Positions 1 through 12,312 of a DNA stretch of 64,000 nucleotides are shown here, one piece after another. The DNA comes from Trema orientale (Eukaryota > Streptophyta > Magnoliopsida > Rosales > Cannabaceae). Positions within the stretch are counted from its first letter, which is position 1, and every line of letters begins with the position of its first letter. Location of the stretch: positions 1,806,890 to 1,870,889 of the forward strand of contig JXTC01000015.1 in NCBI GenBank assembly GCA_002914845.1, read 5' to 3'. A model generated the notes under the pieces. The model did no database searches. It had not been told where the DNA came from and saw only the letters and a list, made by a program, of their open reading frames with translations. The position numbers were made by a program, and so were the translations under genes.

Positions 1-1468
1 TCCAATTCTTAAACCCATGGATTCTAGACTCAATTTCTCACTAAACCCAATTCATAAGATCAGCCCAGATTATTTCATAATGGATCTCAAGTGGACAATA
101 TTGCAAATTAGACAATGTTTGGCCCATTCTGGCCTCAATACAATTTCAAATAGAGTGATTCTTGATGCTATGGATATTCCAAAAAGATCTAGATAATTTG
201 TTCTTTGAGAAAATTCAAAAGAAGTCGAAATCTAGGTGAAAATGTCAGATTTTTCTAGATGATAAGATCAACAACTAAATTTGACTCAGCAGAATCCGTC
301 TTCACCATTTCAAGAAATACATATCTAATTGATGCAATTCTGGTGGCATACGACTTTTAAGAGATAAGGCTTCAGGTTCTCTTCTTTGATTAAGACATTT
401 TTCGTCTGAATTCATAAAGTTTCAGATACATCTTGGGGAGAGACTAAATCTGCCACAACAAGTTGCCAACTTGTACTTATCCTTAGCCTAAAAATGTTGA
501 CTATGTATCTCCAAGTTTTCCTATAAATAGATGCTTAAGTTAGGCTTAAGGGGCATCTCTTATTTTCAGATTTTAAGATCATTCTCTTGTTTTCTCTCTT
601 ATTTTCTATATTATTATAATGTCATTTTGCATGTAAAGTAGTAAAATATTTCTATGCACTTTTATGTTTATATCATGTTCATCTTTGTTTTTCTTCATTA
701 TCATGTCTAGTTAATTTCTATCTTGCTAAGGTGAAAGGGTGAATCTCTTGAGGGAAGAATAAGTATAATCTAAAACTCTACATAGAATTAATTGTTTACA
801 TTCTTTAATCGTTATTGTAATATATGTGTTGTCTTTACTTTCTTAATTAATCTAATACCATCCTTGTTAAGTGGTGTGTCTTGACTCATTGTATATAACC
901 TTTGGCACAACAAATACTTGATTCTATTTGGACCGTATGTTCGGTTAACCGGCTGTGCTAGGATGGAATCTTGATTTGTTGTAGACATAGGGTACTACTA
1001 TGAGTACTTGACCACATTTATAAGTGTTGGGTTTTCCAAAGAAGGTAACTAAGGAAACTAATGCAATCACATGTATAACTTAAAGAACCTTTAATGCTAA
1101 ATCTTCCGATTGGAACCACCATTGTGTGTGGATTCTAATTGAGTAATACATGAGTTTAAATTATACCTATTTGACGTACCAAGAGAGGATCCCCTAACCT
1201 TAGCAATCATTTAATTCTGCAACTTTCCATATCTCATCATTTTATCTCTTTGTTTTATTACAAACATTCTACAATATATTTTCTCTCATCCTTTTAATTC
1301 TTGTTATATATAATTTATGGTTTTGTATTGTTCACTAACCTTCCTGTGGATCGACCTCGGTCTGGCCGAGTAATTTATTACTTTGACACTCCTATACTTG
1401 GGAAAAGACTTTCATTAATTTGAACCAGTCAACAGTTAATTTTAATTGGAATTGGTCTGTCTTGTTTA
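1..1468 (+). mobile_element. Ty3/gypsy-type LTR remnant (Tat/Athila-like), fossil
   Basis: No coding sequence is visible. A TATA-like CCTATAAATAG lies near 520, followed by a pyrimidine-rich leader. Near 1341-1400 there is a block of the kind found at the 3' end of Tat/Athila-type gypsy LTRs (CCTGTGGATCGACC, then ATTTATTACTTTGACA and CCTATACTTGG). This is old and broken. The left edge lies outside the window, so family and length are inferred. Confidence 0.4.
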
Positions 1469-1830
1469 CACTACAAGAAACGGGCTCTATAGTTGTCGTC
1501 GTTATAGGACAAAATGCCGCCGCAATAGATTTATAGTAATAGCGATATCGTCGTTAATTAGTCGTCAGTATGCACATCTATAGTAATGATAAATTATATC
1601 GTCGGAATAGTATACTATAGGGCGATATATATTGTCGCTACAATATCATCGAATAATAGCTAAAAAACGACGATGTCAGCCACTGTTACCACTATAGCAG
1701 CAACATATCATCGCTATAGATATATTTTTTAAAATATATATATATATTTTTTGATGTCGTCGTTAATTAAATTCAAAAACTTATAGCGACAACCAATAGT
1801 GACGACATTGTCGTCGCTATTAGATATTTT
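1469..1830 (+). repeat. CACTA left terminus and subterminal repeats
   Basis: The terminal CACTACAAGAAA is followed by many direct and inverted copies of short motifs such as TCGTCGTTA, CGACGA and TCGCTATAG up to about 1830. In CACTA elements such subterminal arrays bind the TnpA-type protein. The block is next to the 3' ends of the minus-strand genes. Confidence 0.85.
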
Positions 1831-2235
1831 AATTTTTTTAAATAATTAAATTATTAAAATTAGAAATAAAATTATGAAAAATAAAAATAGAAATAAATAG
1901 AAAATATTTAAAACAAAAAGTATAATTAAAATTTTTAAATTAAAAAAAATTAAAATAATTCCATAAGAAAAATACACATAAAATAAAAATTTAATAAAAA
2001 TATTTAACAAAAAAAAATTGAACTATATATGTAACTAGCTAGCTAGCTACTCAAGTCGGTCTCATCCTAATCTGCGTTGTCTTGAGTGTTAGAAGATGGG
2101 GGAGGAGATTCAGATCAGAATCTCGGAGGCAATGTAGGTGCAGAAGCATCGGAAGAATATCAAGAGCAGCAGGCGGTTGAATAGACATATGGAATCTCGG
2201 AACCAATCTCGACATGCGCTAGATCTGTAACACAA

Positions 2236-3210
2236 TTATTCATTGAAGTACTGTATCTCTGCATCATGTAGTGCTAGGAGAACCGCTTCACACTGGTGGG
2301 TAGTAGCCAAATAACTCTGTGTTTGGTTGAAAAAGCCTCGCAACTCAAAGTCGGGCATAGGAGAATCCTGTGGTGGAGAAGCTGTTGTAGAAGAAGTGCT
2401 AGTTACTCCCTTGAGTTTCGGACTAACTCCTCTCCTATACCCTCTCATAATACCAAGCACCTCATCAGCAATTAATATCTCATCAATATGAGGTGGTGCA
2501 AACTATGTCGAAGAACCAGAGACAGATGAAAATACCTGAGACTACAACTGAGTGGTGCGAATCTGAACCATCTTATGCTAAAAGTAGTTGGAAAAAAGTT
2601 AGTAAAAAAGTAAAATTAGTAGACAATCAATGAATACAAATAATTTATAAGTTACTTAAATAATTCTGCTCAACCTCCTCAGAAGGCCACCTGCCAGTCA
2701 CAGGATCCATATACCTCTGTCGGTAGTTCTCTGCGATCAATTGCAACTCTCTCATCTCAGGATTCGTATGTGCATTGAATTAGATAAGTTAAAAAACAAA
2801 AAGTAATAAAAAAAATGTAGAAGTAAGAAACAAGTTTTAAGAAGAATACCATATCATATATACTGGCGATAATGAACTTAAGCCCCTACTACTGACATAC
2901 TTCATCTAAACCCTATTACCAGCATTCATTTTAGACATAGTCTATCACTTAAAAGTCATTAGTTAATATAATAATTATAGAATTAATGTAGTAAAGAAGT
3001 ATTAAATAAAATACTAATCCTGAACTCCTCAGAGCTAAAATAATCTACGCACTTGTTCCAAATGTCCTGAGTCATATCAAGAGGAACAAAACAATGAGCA
3101 CAAGGAAGGTCAAGATTGTTCTCGTCCTTGCGCTCATTCTTCTAATTCCTATAGATATCTTGAGTAGTGCGGTCAATGCCTTGGGATACCCGAGTCACCT
3201 TGTCATCGCT
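2236..3210 (-). pseudogene. CACTA Transposase_24-like (TnpA-type) gene remnant
   Basis: The best open segment (2236-2460, 74 codons) starts MLGIMRGYRRGVSPK, which resembles the LG..GY.RG motif of plant Transposase_24 proteins of the Ptta/En/Spm group. Further right on the same strand, near 2650-2770, another segment reads roughly RYMDPVTGRWPSEEVEQN, also in keeping with this family. The segments are in different frames, separated by AT-rich stretches that could be introns or decay. In CACTA elements this second protein binds the subterminal repeats and lies downstream of the transposase, as here. Family assignment is from motif memory only, and exon limits are not reliable. Confidence 0.5.
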
Positions 3211-3689
3211 AATATCTTTATACTTGAAGTACTTTTGTAACCAAAAAAACGAAGTAATTAACAAAAATAATTTCAATAAAATACAAGGATATAATAATAA
3301 AAAAAATTCTTGCCTTGACACCAGACTCTATTTTCTCCTTCTCTTCTCTTCAGCAAGTTTCTTTGTCCATTGTGAAAAAATTCTATATTCTTCCCATGAG
3401 CTCCCCAATAAAACGGGAAAAATACTTCTGGTTCTCTCTAACAGCTCTCTATGTAGCTCCCGTCTTGTCAAACGAGATCGGAAGTTGTTGACTGGGCTCC
3501 AAAGAATCGAGCTTCTCCTGCATGTTCAAGGATCTATTCTTTATACATTTCTTCTTACCGATCAGCGCTACAAATGTACGAAAAAATATTAATAATCAAT
3601 CAAATAAAATGAACAATAAATACATTTTTATTTGTTACTTAGATAAAGTAAAAACATTTATTAGACCTAATTGACACGGAGCAATAATC

Positions 3690-6600
3690 CTAAACGGGTT
3701 TGGTGGGGGATCTCCACCCGCATCTCCTCCATGATATGTAGGCACAATAATAGCCATAACTAAATAATATTGATGAATAATATGATATGATGCATATAGA
3801 AACAATGTTCATAAAAAAATATATTTTACTAACAATGTAACAAATATTCTTATAAAATAAATAATTAATAACATTTTCATATTTATCATTATCACTATTA
3901 ATATAATCTTCATGTTCATCTGGATCAATTTCATCATCATCATCCATCTCCAATTCTTCTTCATCTTCTATATAATCATCAATTATATCATCATGATCAA
4001 GTTCGTTATCATTAATAAAATCATCGTTTTTCACATCATGAATAATATCATCGAAATTTTGAACAAGTTCACTTTGACTCCCATGAATGTAACTGCTAGA
4101 CTTCAGCTCACCAAGTTCAATTGTTAGGACAAAGTTTGAGTTATGATCTTGTAGAACAACTTGCTCAATATCATTATCTTGAATATCTCATCTACCTCGA
4201 TGACTTAAGTCTCTTACAATTCTCCAATTCAGACCATTTAACAAATCAACAATATAAAAAACTTGCTTAGCTTGAGAGACAAGTATGTATGGTTCATCTT
4301 TATACCACTCAGAATTGATAGCTGTACTTGTTATGTTTTTTTTTCTACTTCTATTTTTTTCTTTCTAGGATTAGTATCAAACCATTTGCACTTGAATAAG
4401 ATAACAAAATATGTGTCCATATAATTGAACTCTTGAATTTCTTCTAAACGACCATAAAATGTAATCTCATCAGTCCTAGGAATATATATACCATTGTTTT
4501 GAGTCAATCGTTTAGAATCTATTGTGCGAGTTACGAATTGAGTTCTATTTATAATACATGCAGAATAAGAGGAGACATGGAAATGTGGCATAGATGCCAA
4601 TAAGTACAACTCATTAGTTACTTCAAGGGATCTATTTTAACATAATTGATACATCTGTTAATTCAATTAAAAAGTAAACTAGACAATAATGAAAATAATC
4701 ATTATATACAAAGGTTGGAATTATAAGTTATATATCTTCGTATGAAACTAAGTTGAAAACTGTTGACTTTGTATTTCATCCAGGTTTTGACCACTTTTTT
4801 GCTGGAGCTCCCTCGTGTGTTTACTATATTGCAAGAAAAATATGAAAATTTTATATAATGCTATATGATCGTAATAATTTAATATTTCATTTGTTGCGGG
4901 GGCTTACTCTAAATACTTCGAGATCTCTGGACAATTATTTAATATGTACCACTTCTTCCAAAGTTGCATATCAAGTAACATGTAAGTCTTTTTTCCAATA
5001 GGACGATATTGGGATTGGAACATACTTAAGTATTTTTCGGACGATGTATGTAGCATCCTCGTTCCTATCAGAACGATTAAATTTTGCCTCAATCTCTTGG
5101 AAATACATTGAACAAAATGTTAATATTTCATCAATAATATAACCTCCAATAATAGATCCCTCAGGACGTGCTTGTTTTCTAACATAGTCCTTTAACTTCG
5201 TTTATCGCTCTCATATGGATACATCCACCTGAAGTGAACAAGTCCTTCAAGTAATACTTCTTCGGGTAAATGTATCACTAAGTGAACTATGATATCAAAA
5301 AGTACAGGGGAAAATATCCGTTCAAGCTTGTAAAGAATAAGAAATATGGCATCTTCAAAATTCCCCAAGTCTTTCTTACTCAGACTCCTAGCACATATTT
5401 GTTGGAAAAAATTACAGAGTTCAATAATTGTCGACGATATTTCCTTATTGTTAAAGGTCTCAGGCCAGGAGCTAATAAACGCTGCATAATAACATGACAA
5501 TCATGCGACTTCAAGCTAGTTATTTTTGAGTCATTATCAGTTATATTTCTCCGCAGGTTACTTGCAAAGTTGTTGAAAAACTTAACCGACTTAATAAACT
5601 GACAGAATTTACGTCATTTATTGGTAGTGAAAGTGTATTATACGTGAGGTTTAATCAACTTGTTTCCTAATTCATCTAGATACAACTCGCGTCTTATTTT
5701 CATATTAGTCAAATCATGTCCTGCATTAATCGTGTCTTTTGATTTGCCTTCAATTCCCAACATTGTGCCAAGAACACTATCACACGTATTTTTTCCAATA
5801 TGTATAATATCAAGACTATGCCCCAACGATAATGATGACTAATAATCTAGCTCATAAAAGATATTTTTCTTTCTCTAGTTTAGTTCGCCTTTGTCACATT
5901 TCTACTTCTTCCCTCCATAACTTGGATATTTACCCCGCAATATATGCGGCAACTGTCTCAGCTATTCTAAAATATCTTTATTACTGAAACATCGAGGTAG
6001 GTTTCTTCTCTTCGATTTCCCATCAAATTCTTTACTTCTTCTCATTAAATGATCAGTTGATGGGAAACGTCTGTGACCCACATAATAGGTCTTGGTTTTC
6101 AATCTCAATGAAGGAGTGTCTTCGTTATAGATTAGATAAGCTTTGTAACTTTGACCACTCCAACCAGATAAACTATTGCAGGCCGAGAAATCATTAACAA
6201 TCCATAAAAGCACAGCTCGTATTTTGAAGATGCTATTACTAGCCACATCTCGAGTATCTACACTAACAACTCATAATTGTTTCAACTCCTCAACAAAGGG
6301 CCTTAGAAAAACATCCATGTCTTTTCCTGAAGATTGAGAACCAGGAATTAACAGTGACATCATGAAATAATACTCCTTCATGTATAGCCACAGTGGCAAG
6401 TTATAAGTCGTCAATAATACTGGCCACACACTGTAAGACAAACTCATGTTGCTAAATGGATTGAATCCGTCTGCTGTCAAACCCGATCATACATTTCTTA
6501 GTTATTTGGTAAATTCAGGATATCTGCGATCAAACTCTTTCCATACTTTCCCATTAATTGGATGTCTTAAAACCCCTTTCTCATTAGAATGACCTGAAGT

Positions 6601-8070
6601 ACCACCTTATACTTGCTGCAGTGTGCCTCCACCTGTACTAGGGGTGTTCATCCGATCTAATCCTCACTTTTTTAGCATATTTATATCCAATCCGCATTAG
6701 GTGTGGATTTCAGATTTCTCATCCAATCCAATCCCTATAAAACATTTAAACTAATCTAATCTAATCTACAAATATGCGGATTAGATCGGTTACTTTAGAT
6801 CAGTTACTTAGGCCTAATAAATAAGCTCTTAAAATTGGGCTTCATATCACTTTTTGTCTTGGATTATTTAATTTTAGCACAAATTTGAGTCTTTTTTACA
6901 AATATAGCCGATTATTGATTATATATATATAATTAAATACAATCTATTAAAATCTAAAACTTAAACTTAATTTAAATCCAAAATATTCATAATATATATT
7001 TTATTTAAAAATCTATATATTAAGAGCGGATTGGATTGGATCGGTTATTTTTTAAGGTAAAAAAAAAAGTATCTGATCCGCATAAGGGCAGATTTTAATT
7101 TTTAGATCCAATCCAATCTACCCAAGTACAGATATCCACACTTTGCGAATTGGATTAGATCGGATCATGCAGATTGGATTGGATCATGTGAATTTTGAAC
7201 ACCCCTAATCTGTACAACAGCTTTAACCGCGGTGTCAATGAGAAATATCGTAACAATTTGTGAGGTACCTTCTTGCCCTTCGTATTTTTATCCACCCAAT
7301 GGCTCACCCCACACACAGGATAATTTTTTTTATCTGTATTTTCTTTCCAAAATAAAATACAATCATATTTGTAAACATGAATTGATTGGTACCCTAATCC
7401 CAACTTAGACATCCATTTTTTCGTCTCGTAATGTGACTCTAGTAGCTTATTCTCTACTAGAAGTGCCTCTTTTAACAATTTCAATAGGCTATCAAATGAT
7501 TTATTACTCTATTTATACATTACTTTCAAATGCATAAGTTTGGCCAAGAAATTCAATGTCAAGAAATGTATGCACCCAGGATACAATTCTGACTCAATCT
7601 CTGAGAATAAATCATCATACTGTTTTGCAGATATAGAAGACGACATTATAATATCTTCGTCCACGTTCACATCATTATGAACAGGGTCATAAGTAAATAG
7701 ACTTATGAAGTCATTTAAAATATTTACCATCTCATCTACTACATCATTACCTCTATACAGGTCATTTTGCAGAATGTCCACATCATCGACTTCTTCATGA
7801 AATATCCAAGTAGTATATTCTATATCGAACCTATGAGTTATAATATGCATTTTTACCACGTCAAGTGTCTTATGTAACACATTGCGATATTCTTTACATG
7901 GACAATGAACTTTGTCTTTGTCATTCAAATTTTCTTTTTTTTTTTGCCCTATCAAGAAATGTCATTGTACCATTCCAATATTCTTTTGAAAAGAGGTTCC
8001 TCAAATGTATATCCAATTCTTGTCAATTGACATGGTTTCACTCCCTGTTGTTTGATATCAGAACGAGTTA
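3690..8070 (-). pseudogene. CACTA Tnp2-type transposase with DUF4218/DUF4216, interrupted
   Basis: Reading right to left, a Transpos_assoc-like N-terminus (about 7955-7750, motif VHCPCKEYRN) is followed by Tnp2 segments: 7484-7155 (KLGLGYQSIHVYKYDCILFW), 6480-6271 (TADGFNPF), 6246-5962 (VNDFSACNSLSGWSGQ) and 5826-5638 (DIIHIGKNTCDSVLGTMLGI). DUF4218 covers about 5500-4900 (SWPETF; WKKWYILNNCPEI). DUF4216 covers 4609-4331 (ILFKCKWFD). A strongly acidic Asp/Glu tail lies at 4034-3850. Tnp2 is the DDE-type catalytic part that cuts CACTA ends. The frame changes between segments, and a 569-bp MITE at 6639-7207 splits the Tnp2 region, so no functional protein is expected. Some gaps may be introns. 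Confidence 0.82.
6639..7207. mobile_element. hAT-type MITE inside the CACTA transposase
   Basis: Ends are TAGGGGTGTTCA and its complement TGAACACCCCTA. Flanking octamers ACCTGTAC (6631-6638) and ATCTGTAC (7208-7215) match at 7 of 8 positions and form the 8-bp target duplication typical of hAT elements. The inside is non-coding and rich in GGATTGGAT/ATCCAATCC subterminal repeats. The transposase reading resumes on both sides, so this inserted after the CACTA element was in place. Confidence 0.88.
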
Positions 8071-8101
8071 GAAATAATTGTCAAAGATTATATGCATAAT
8101 T

Positions 8102-8640
8102 ATAATGTATCCTAAATCCACTTTATCACTCCACTTCTAACGGATAAGGCCCTATCCCATACAAGATTACTTTGTTATATGGTTCATCATTCACTCAAAT
8201 ATTATTCCGTTCACACAGAAATTTCGATAGCATTTCTCCACAGTTCAGCTAATTATGATACATATATGTACATACTCAGAGAATAAAAGGAGATCCTACC
8301 GAAACTCAACCAAAGAACAATATTTATAAGTGAATGATAAACATAATGTGTAATTCCAAACTGTCCAAACGAGACAATTTAGGAATCGATATCGAGATGC
8401 AGAATTGATTATCGACTCCTGAATATGTCTAAGATAATTTCTTTTGTGACTAAAATAATACATGCATGTATTAAAGTCACTATGTGTACAAACGTACACA
8501 TTATAACTACAACCTTTCTCATCATATGTCAGCTTGTTTGGAATGTTCTTGATCATCACAATTATATAACTCTAACTGTGATGATCAAAAACATCCCAAA
8601 CCAGTTTATGTGTGGTGACCATTCTTATGTATTCTTGCCG
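8102..8640 (-). other. Probable CACTA 5' leader with a strong hairpin
   Basis: This lies upstream of the minus-strand transposase start. No coding similarity is recognised; short open frames here do not resemble known proteins. It contains a near-perfect inverted repeat, arms 8536-8560 and 8577-8601 with about 23 of 25 positions pairing and a 16-base loop. Its place in the element is inferred from position only. Confidence 0.35.
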
Positions 8641-9598
8641 TAGCTTTTTAATGAAGTAGTAGCAGTTAGTATAATGGTTTTCATGGCCTTATCTTCAAGT
8701 TCTTGAGTTTGGAAACTTGTGAAGATATTGAAGTTTGGCACAAAAAGGGGAAAGCTTTTTGCAAAAAAAAGTGAAATCGGAAAGAAAAAGTGAAGTTTTG
8801 GAAAGAAATCACAAATAAATTAGAATGACCAGAAATTCTAAGCAAATAGATGAACATTGTAGACACTAGAAAGTCACAGAGAATTGGTATTATGGAAAAT
8901 TTCGATGTATCATATTTATATGGTTCGACTTAGCTTAGGGAGTTAAAGCATTAATGATTATTTGGTAGTTATGCAAAAGTATTTTTGTGAAAATTTTGAA
9001 AAACCAAACTATACCATTAGTTCGGTGTTTGAAATACAATAGCAAGATTATTTCCTTAATTGACAAACATTATTAACCTAACTCAGTCAAGGAATGGGAT
9101 ATTTGTAAGGCCTTATTTTGGCCATCAAATAATAGCTTGACACGTGCTTAAACTATTCATTTTGCTAAATGAAATAAAAAACCTAACCAACAAACATGTG
9201 GCTTAAATGGGCCAAACATATCTAATTTAACTTAGAGAGAACACTAGAGCTTAATGGAAACTACTTAAGAGTTACATTCACCTCAATCTAGTGGACATAG
9301 GTAAATTTAGCTTAGATCGAAAGATTCTTTTGACAAAATCCACATTAGCATAAGAATCAATACAACCAAATGATAACATGCATCAATTAAAAGCCCTTGA
9401 AAGCTATTTCTTAATTAAATCCTTACCTATAAATAGTAAATATTGGTTTTGATTTGAAGCATTGTTATTTCTTGGTCAAAATTTTGTCAAATTGATATCT
9501 GACTTAAGCATCGAAGAATCTTTGTAGGTCTCCACCCCTACCTAAGCTGAAGGAAAAGAAATTTGGAAATGACGAGGAACTGATATTATTTGTTGGAA
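8641..9598. other. Intergenic, nothing recognised
   Basis: AT-rich non-coding sequence. No gene, terminal repeat or conserved motif was seen. The lost right end of the CACTA element may lie in the first few hundred bases. Confidence 0.5.
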
Positions 9599-9815
9599 AG
9601 AGGAATACTAATAACTCTCTCTTTTATACTCTCTTTTGTACTATCCTAATCTCACTGTTTAATACGTGGATTCTACTATGATTTGTTGTATTATTAAAAT
9701 ATTATACTAGATAGTGGAATCCGCGTATCAGATAGGTAGATTAGAGAGTGAGAAAGAGAGTTTATTTAGAGAGTACAAAAGAGAGTATCAAAGAGAGTGA
9801 TGCTAATATTGCTCT
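9599..9815. mobile_element. Palindromic MITE
   Basis: The element is almost entirely an inverted repeat. The left arm begins AGAGGAATACTAATA and the right arm reads, in complement, AGAGCAATATTAGCAT. Both continue through ACTCTCTTT, ACTCTCTTTTGTACT and GGATTC-A-CTA blocks to a short AT-rich centre. No clear target duplication was identified, so the superfamily is open. Confidence 0.7.
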
Positions 9816-10941
9816 ATATTTTATGTGTACATTAAGATATACACAAGTCTACATTCTTCAAACTTTGACATGGGAAAAATTTGATGTTTTATGCATATCT
9901 CTTTGGTACTTATCAAAAGTATTCATCAACACTATCGTCACTTTATGAACAATGTCTTTTCAACTATGCAAAATTGTATAATCTCAAAATTTTATTCTAA
10001 AAGAAGCAATATATATATATATATATATATAAGAAAGTGATATGTGAATTGTAATAGTCCTTTTCTCCCACCAAACTTGTCTTTCTCAATTTTTATTTTT
10101 TATCTTGATATACCACCAAATATTATATTCTGGTGGTGGTCTTAAAACTTTCTGATATGTGTCAAAGAAGATTTTTAATTAGCTTGTGAGAATGACTCAA
10201 CCTTGTCTCCCCACCTCTTTTGAAAGTGTCCAAATATAAATAGTAAACAGGTCCACAACTTTGACAACTTAAAAGACCATCTCAATATGAAAGCAACTTA
10301 CCAACGCTGAAAACAAAATTATAAATATATANTTAATAAAAATTATTTTGAATTTTGTTTGACAAAAATTTAACAAGATGAGTCCATGAATTTAAGAGAA
10401 AAAGATGCACACAGAATTCAAATAAGATGGGTCAACGAATTTAAGAGAAAAAGATTACTCTAGTTACTTTAACTTTCGTATGAAGTAATTCTATAATAAT
10501 TCATATGAGATAGGCCAGTAATCGATCATCACGTTATGTTATATGGTGTGGTGATCCATCTTAACTGGGTAAATATACTAAATATTTTCGAAATATATAA
10601 CAGTTACCATCGACTAGTTTTCTCTGAGCCTGAATTTTAAAAATAAAGAGGGCAAAATATATATTTATATATATTATATACACATTTTTAAGAGAAAATA
10701 AAAACAAAGCGATATATGCCTTTGGCGGAACCAAAGAGTGCTTGCCACGTATCCACTTCATAAATGTGCCCCACTCGCTAATTACACAACGCCACGTTTC
10801 TCAAATGAAGCAGTGAAAAATTGTTCAAATGCACCAGAATTTTACTCAATCAGATGTAGAGGCCTTTGCCTTTCTTAGTCATAGTTCCCACATCTCAACC
10901 GTCCGTTAAACTGAGTCGAATCCATAGCAGCGGTCCAGATT
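9816..10941. other. Intergenic upstream of the SINE
   Basis: No gene is recognised. A (TA)n run of about 20 bp lies near 10011-10030, one undetermined base (N) at 10332, and a short imperfect direct repeat around GAATTTAAGAGAAAAAGAT at about 10389 and 10438. Two CCACGT cores (near 10744 and 10792) are possible ACGT-type elements of the kinase promoter, but this is weak. Confidence 0.45.
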
Positions 10942-11219
10942 AAATGAATCTTGACTTCTTTTTTTTTTTTTTTTTTAAAATGAAGCTTAACTAATGACCA
11001 CCACTTACTACAAATTAAAGGAAAATGATACACACACTATCAAGGTTTGAACCCCAGACTCTCCCAAACACACACACAACCCTCAAACTTGGACCAACTG
11101 AGCGAAAATGACACACACACTATCAAGATTTGAACCCCTGACTCTCCCAAATACACGCACTCAACTCTCAAACTTGGACCAACTGAGCTAACCCAGTTGG
11201 CAAATGAATCTTGATTTCT
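10942..11219 (-). mobile_element. tRNA-derived SINE with duplicated head, flanked by 18-bp TSDs
   Basis: The body is 10960-11201, read on the minus strand. It starts near GTTAGCTCAGTTGG (box A, 11190-11179) and has box B GGTTCAAATC (11136-11127). A second box A at 11105-11094 (CGCTCAGTTGG) and box B GGTTTGAACC-type (11053-11044) follow, then a short body and a 17-base poly-A tail (poly-T on plus, 10960-10976). Target duplications 10942-10959 and 11202-11219 (AAATGAATCTTGAYTTCT) differ at one base. The two heads are tandem units of about 84 bp. Pol III promoter boxes, A tail and long TSDs together define a SINE mobilised by L1-type machinery. Confidence 0.88.
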
Positions 11220-11263
11220 AACACAAAACAAAACATAATGCTATATTATACAATAATAGCCCC

Positions 11264-11271
11264 TATATAAA
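11264..11271 (+). promoter_or_regulatory. TATA box of the AAK1-like kinase gene
   Basis: TATATAAA stands about 30 bp before a C-rich presumed start region near 11295-11305. It is the only good TATA match between the SINE and the 5' leader. Confidence 0.6.
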
Positions 11272-11328
11272 GCGACCCCATAGGCAATCCATTTGCCGCC
11301 CCCGCACCGCACCTTCCACTTTCTCCGT

Positions 11329-11331
<3 letters not shown>

Positions 11332-11362
<31 letters not shown>
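11332..11362 (+). repeat. (TC)n microsatellite in kinase 5' leader
   Basis: An uninterrupted TC run of about 31 bases, with a second CT-rich tract at about 11474-11510. Both lie in the presumed 5' UTR exon, which probably ends at 11531 before GTAACC. CT tracts in plant leaders can act as Y-patch or GAGA-factor sites. Confidence 0.75.
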
Positions 11363-11365
<3 letters not shown>

Positions 11366-12312
11366 CGTTTATTTTCATTTTTTTTTTATTTTTTTATTTA
11401 TTTATTAGGAAAAGTGATATTGGGACATTTCTGGATCAGCACGTAAACTCTCAGTCTCAGATCTCAGACGTTTCTCTTTCTCTCTCTCTCTCTGGCGCGC
11501 TCTCTCTCTCACCCTCATCCGATTCTTTGAGGTAACCTTCTCCATAGCTATAATTTCCATTCATGGCGTGTTTAGTTGCTGTTAATCGATGAGAAAATTT
11601 TGGTATTTTGAAGAGAATTCGAGTTTGAAAATCTGCATTTTTTTGTTGGATTGGGGTAGTCATGGTTAACGATCTCGATCTTGTTTATGGATTTTGAGCT
11701 TTTCTTATCAGTTTTCAGATCGTTTGCTTTGGAATTTGTGGTTTCATTTATTTTTCCCCGGAAAAAAAAATATAAATCAGATTCGGATCTTGTGATTGGA
11801 TCCTTACTGTTGTTTCTAATTTGAATTAGGGTTTAATAACGATGATTGAAGTTGAACGAGCATGTTATTGTAAGGAAAACTGATATTTAGAATGAAAATT
11901 ATGGAAGGAGAAGTAACGATCCGTGTGAGTTGGCAGAATTGGCACCGATGTCCGATATATTATATATTATATACATATATATATATATATATATATTTGT
12001 ATATATGTATTCGTATGTATAGCTAGCTGGGCACTTTCTCTTTTGTTTTTTAAAAGTGAAATGAAATGTGGAGATGCCGTCAAGGTGCTGTTTGAGAAGA
12101 TCTCTACCATTCATCTCACTTTTCAAAACAAAAACATGAACTAAAATGTTAGCAAGCAGACCCATAATGTGGAAAGTTATATAGTCCCTCAGTTGGAAAT
12201 TGTTACTTTGTTATTTTACTCCTCTTAGGATTGCTTCTCTGGACGTAATGTTTCAGTTTGGTTTGAGAATTGTTTGACGTTGACTATGTCTTGAATATAT
12301 ACAGTTCCAATC

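Larger units (their letters stand above)
1469..8640 (-). mobile_element. CACTA (En/Spm) DNA transposon, decayed
   Basis: The left end begins with the family terminus CACTACAAGAAACGGG at 1469, preceded by TTA as a candidate 3-bp target duplication. About 350 bp of subterminal sequence rich in CGTCG/CGACG motifs follows, as is typical of CACTA elements. On the minus strand lie a Tnp2-type transposase with its DUF4218 and DUF4216 companions and, closer to the left end, a Transposase_24-like gene. No matching TTTCTTGTAGTG terminus was found on the right, so the right limit (8.6-8.9 kb) is approximate and that end is deleted or diverged. The coding regions carry several stops and frame changes, so the copy is non-autonomous. 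Confidence 0.88.

Noticed and set aside
3167-3592. 141-codon plus-strand open frame
   Set aside because: Lies across CACTA sequence whose real coding strand is minus; no family resemblance.
9599-9815. microRNA precursor
   Set aside because: The palindrome is long and symmetric with MITE-like ends; nothing singles out a mature miRNA.
11044-11190. Functional tRNA genes on the minus strand
   Set aside because: Box A and B are present, but the spacing, lack of acceptor-stem pairing, poly-A tail and flanking duplications show a SINE.
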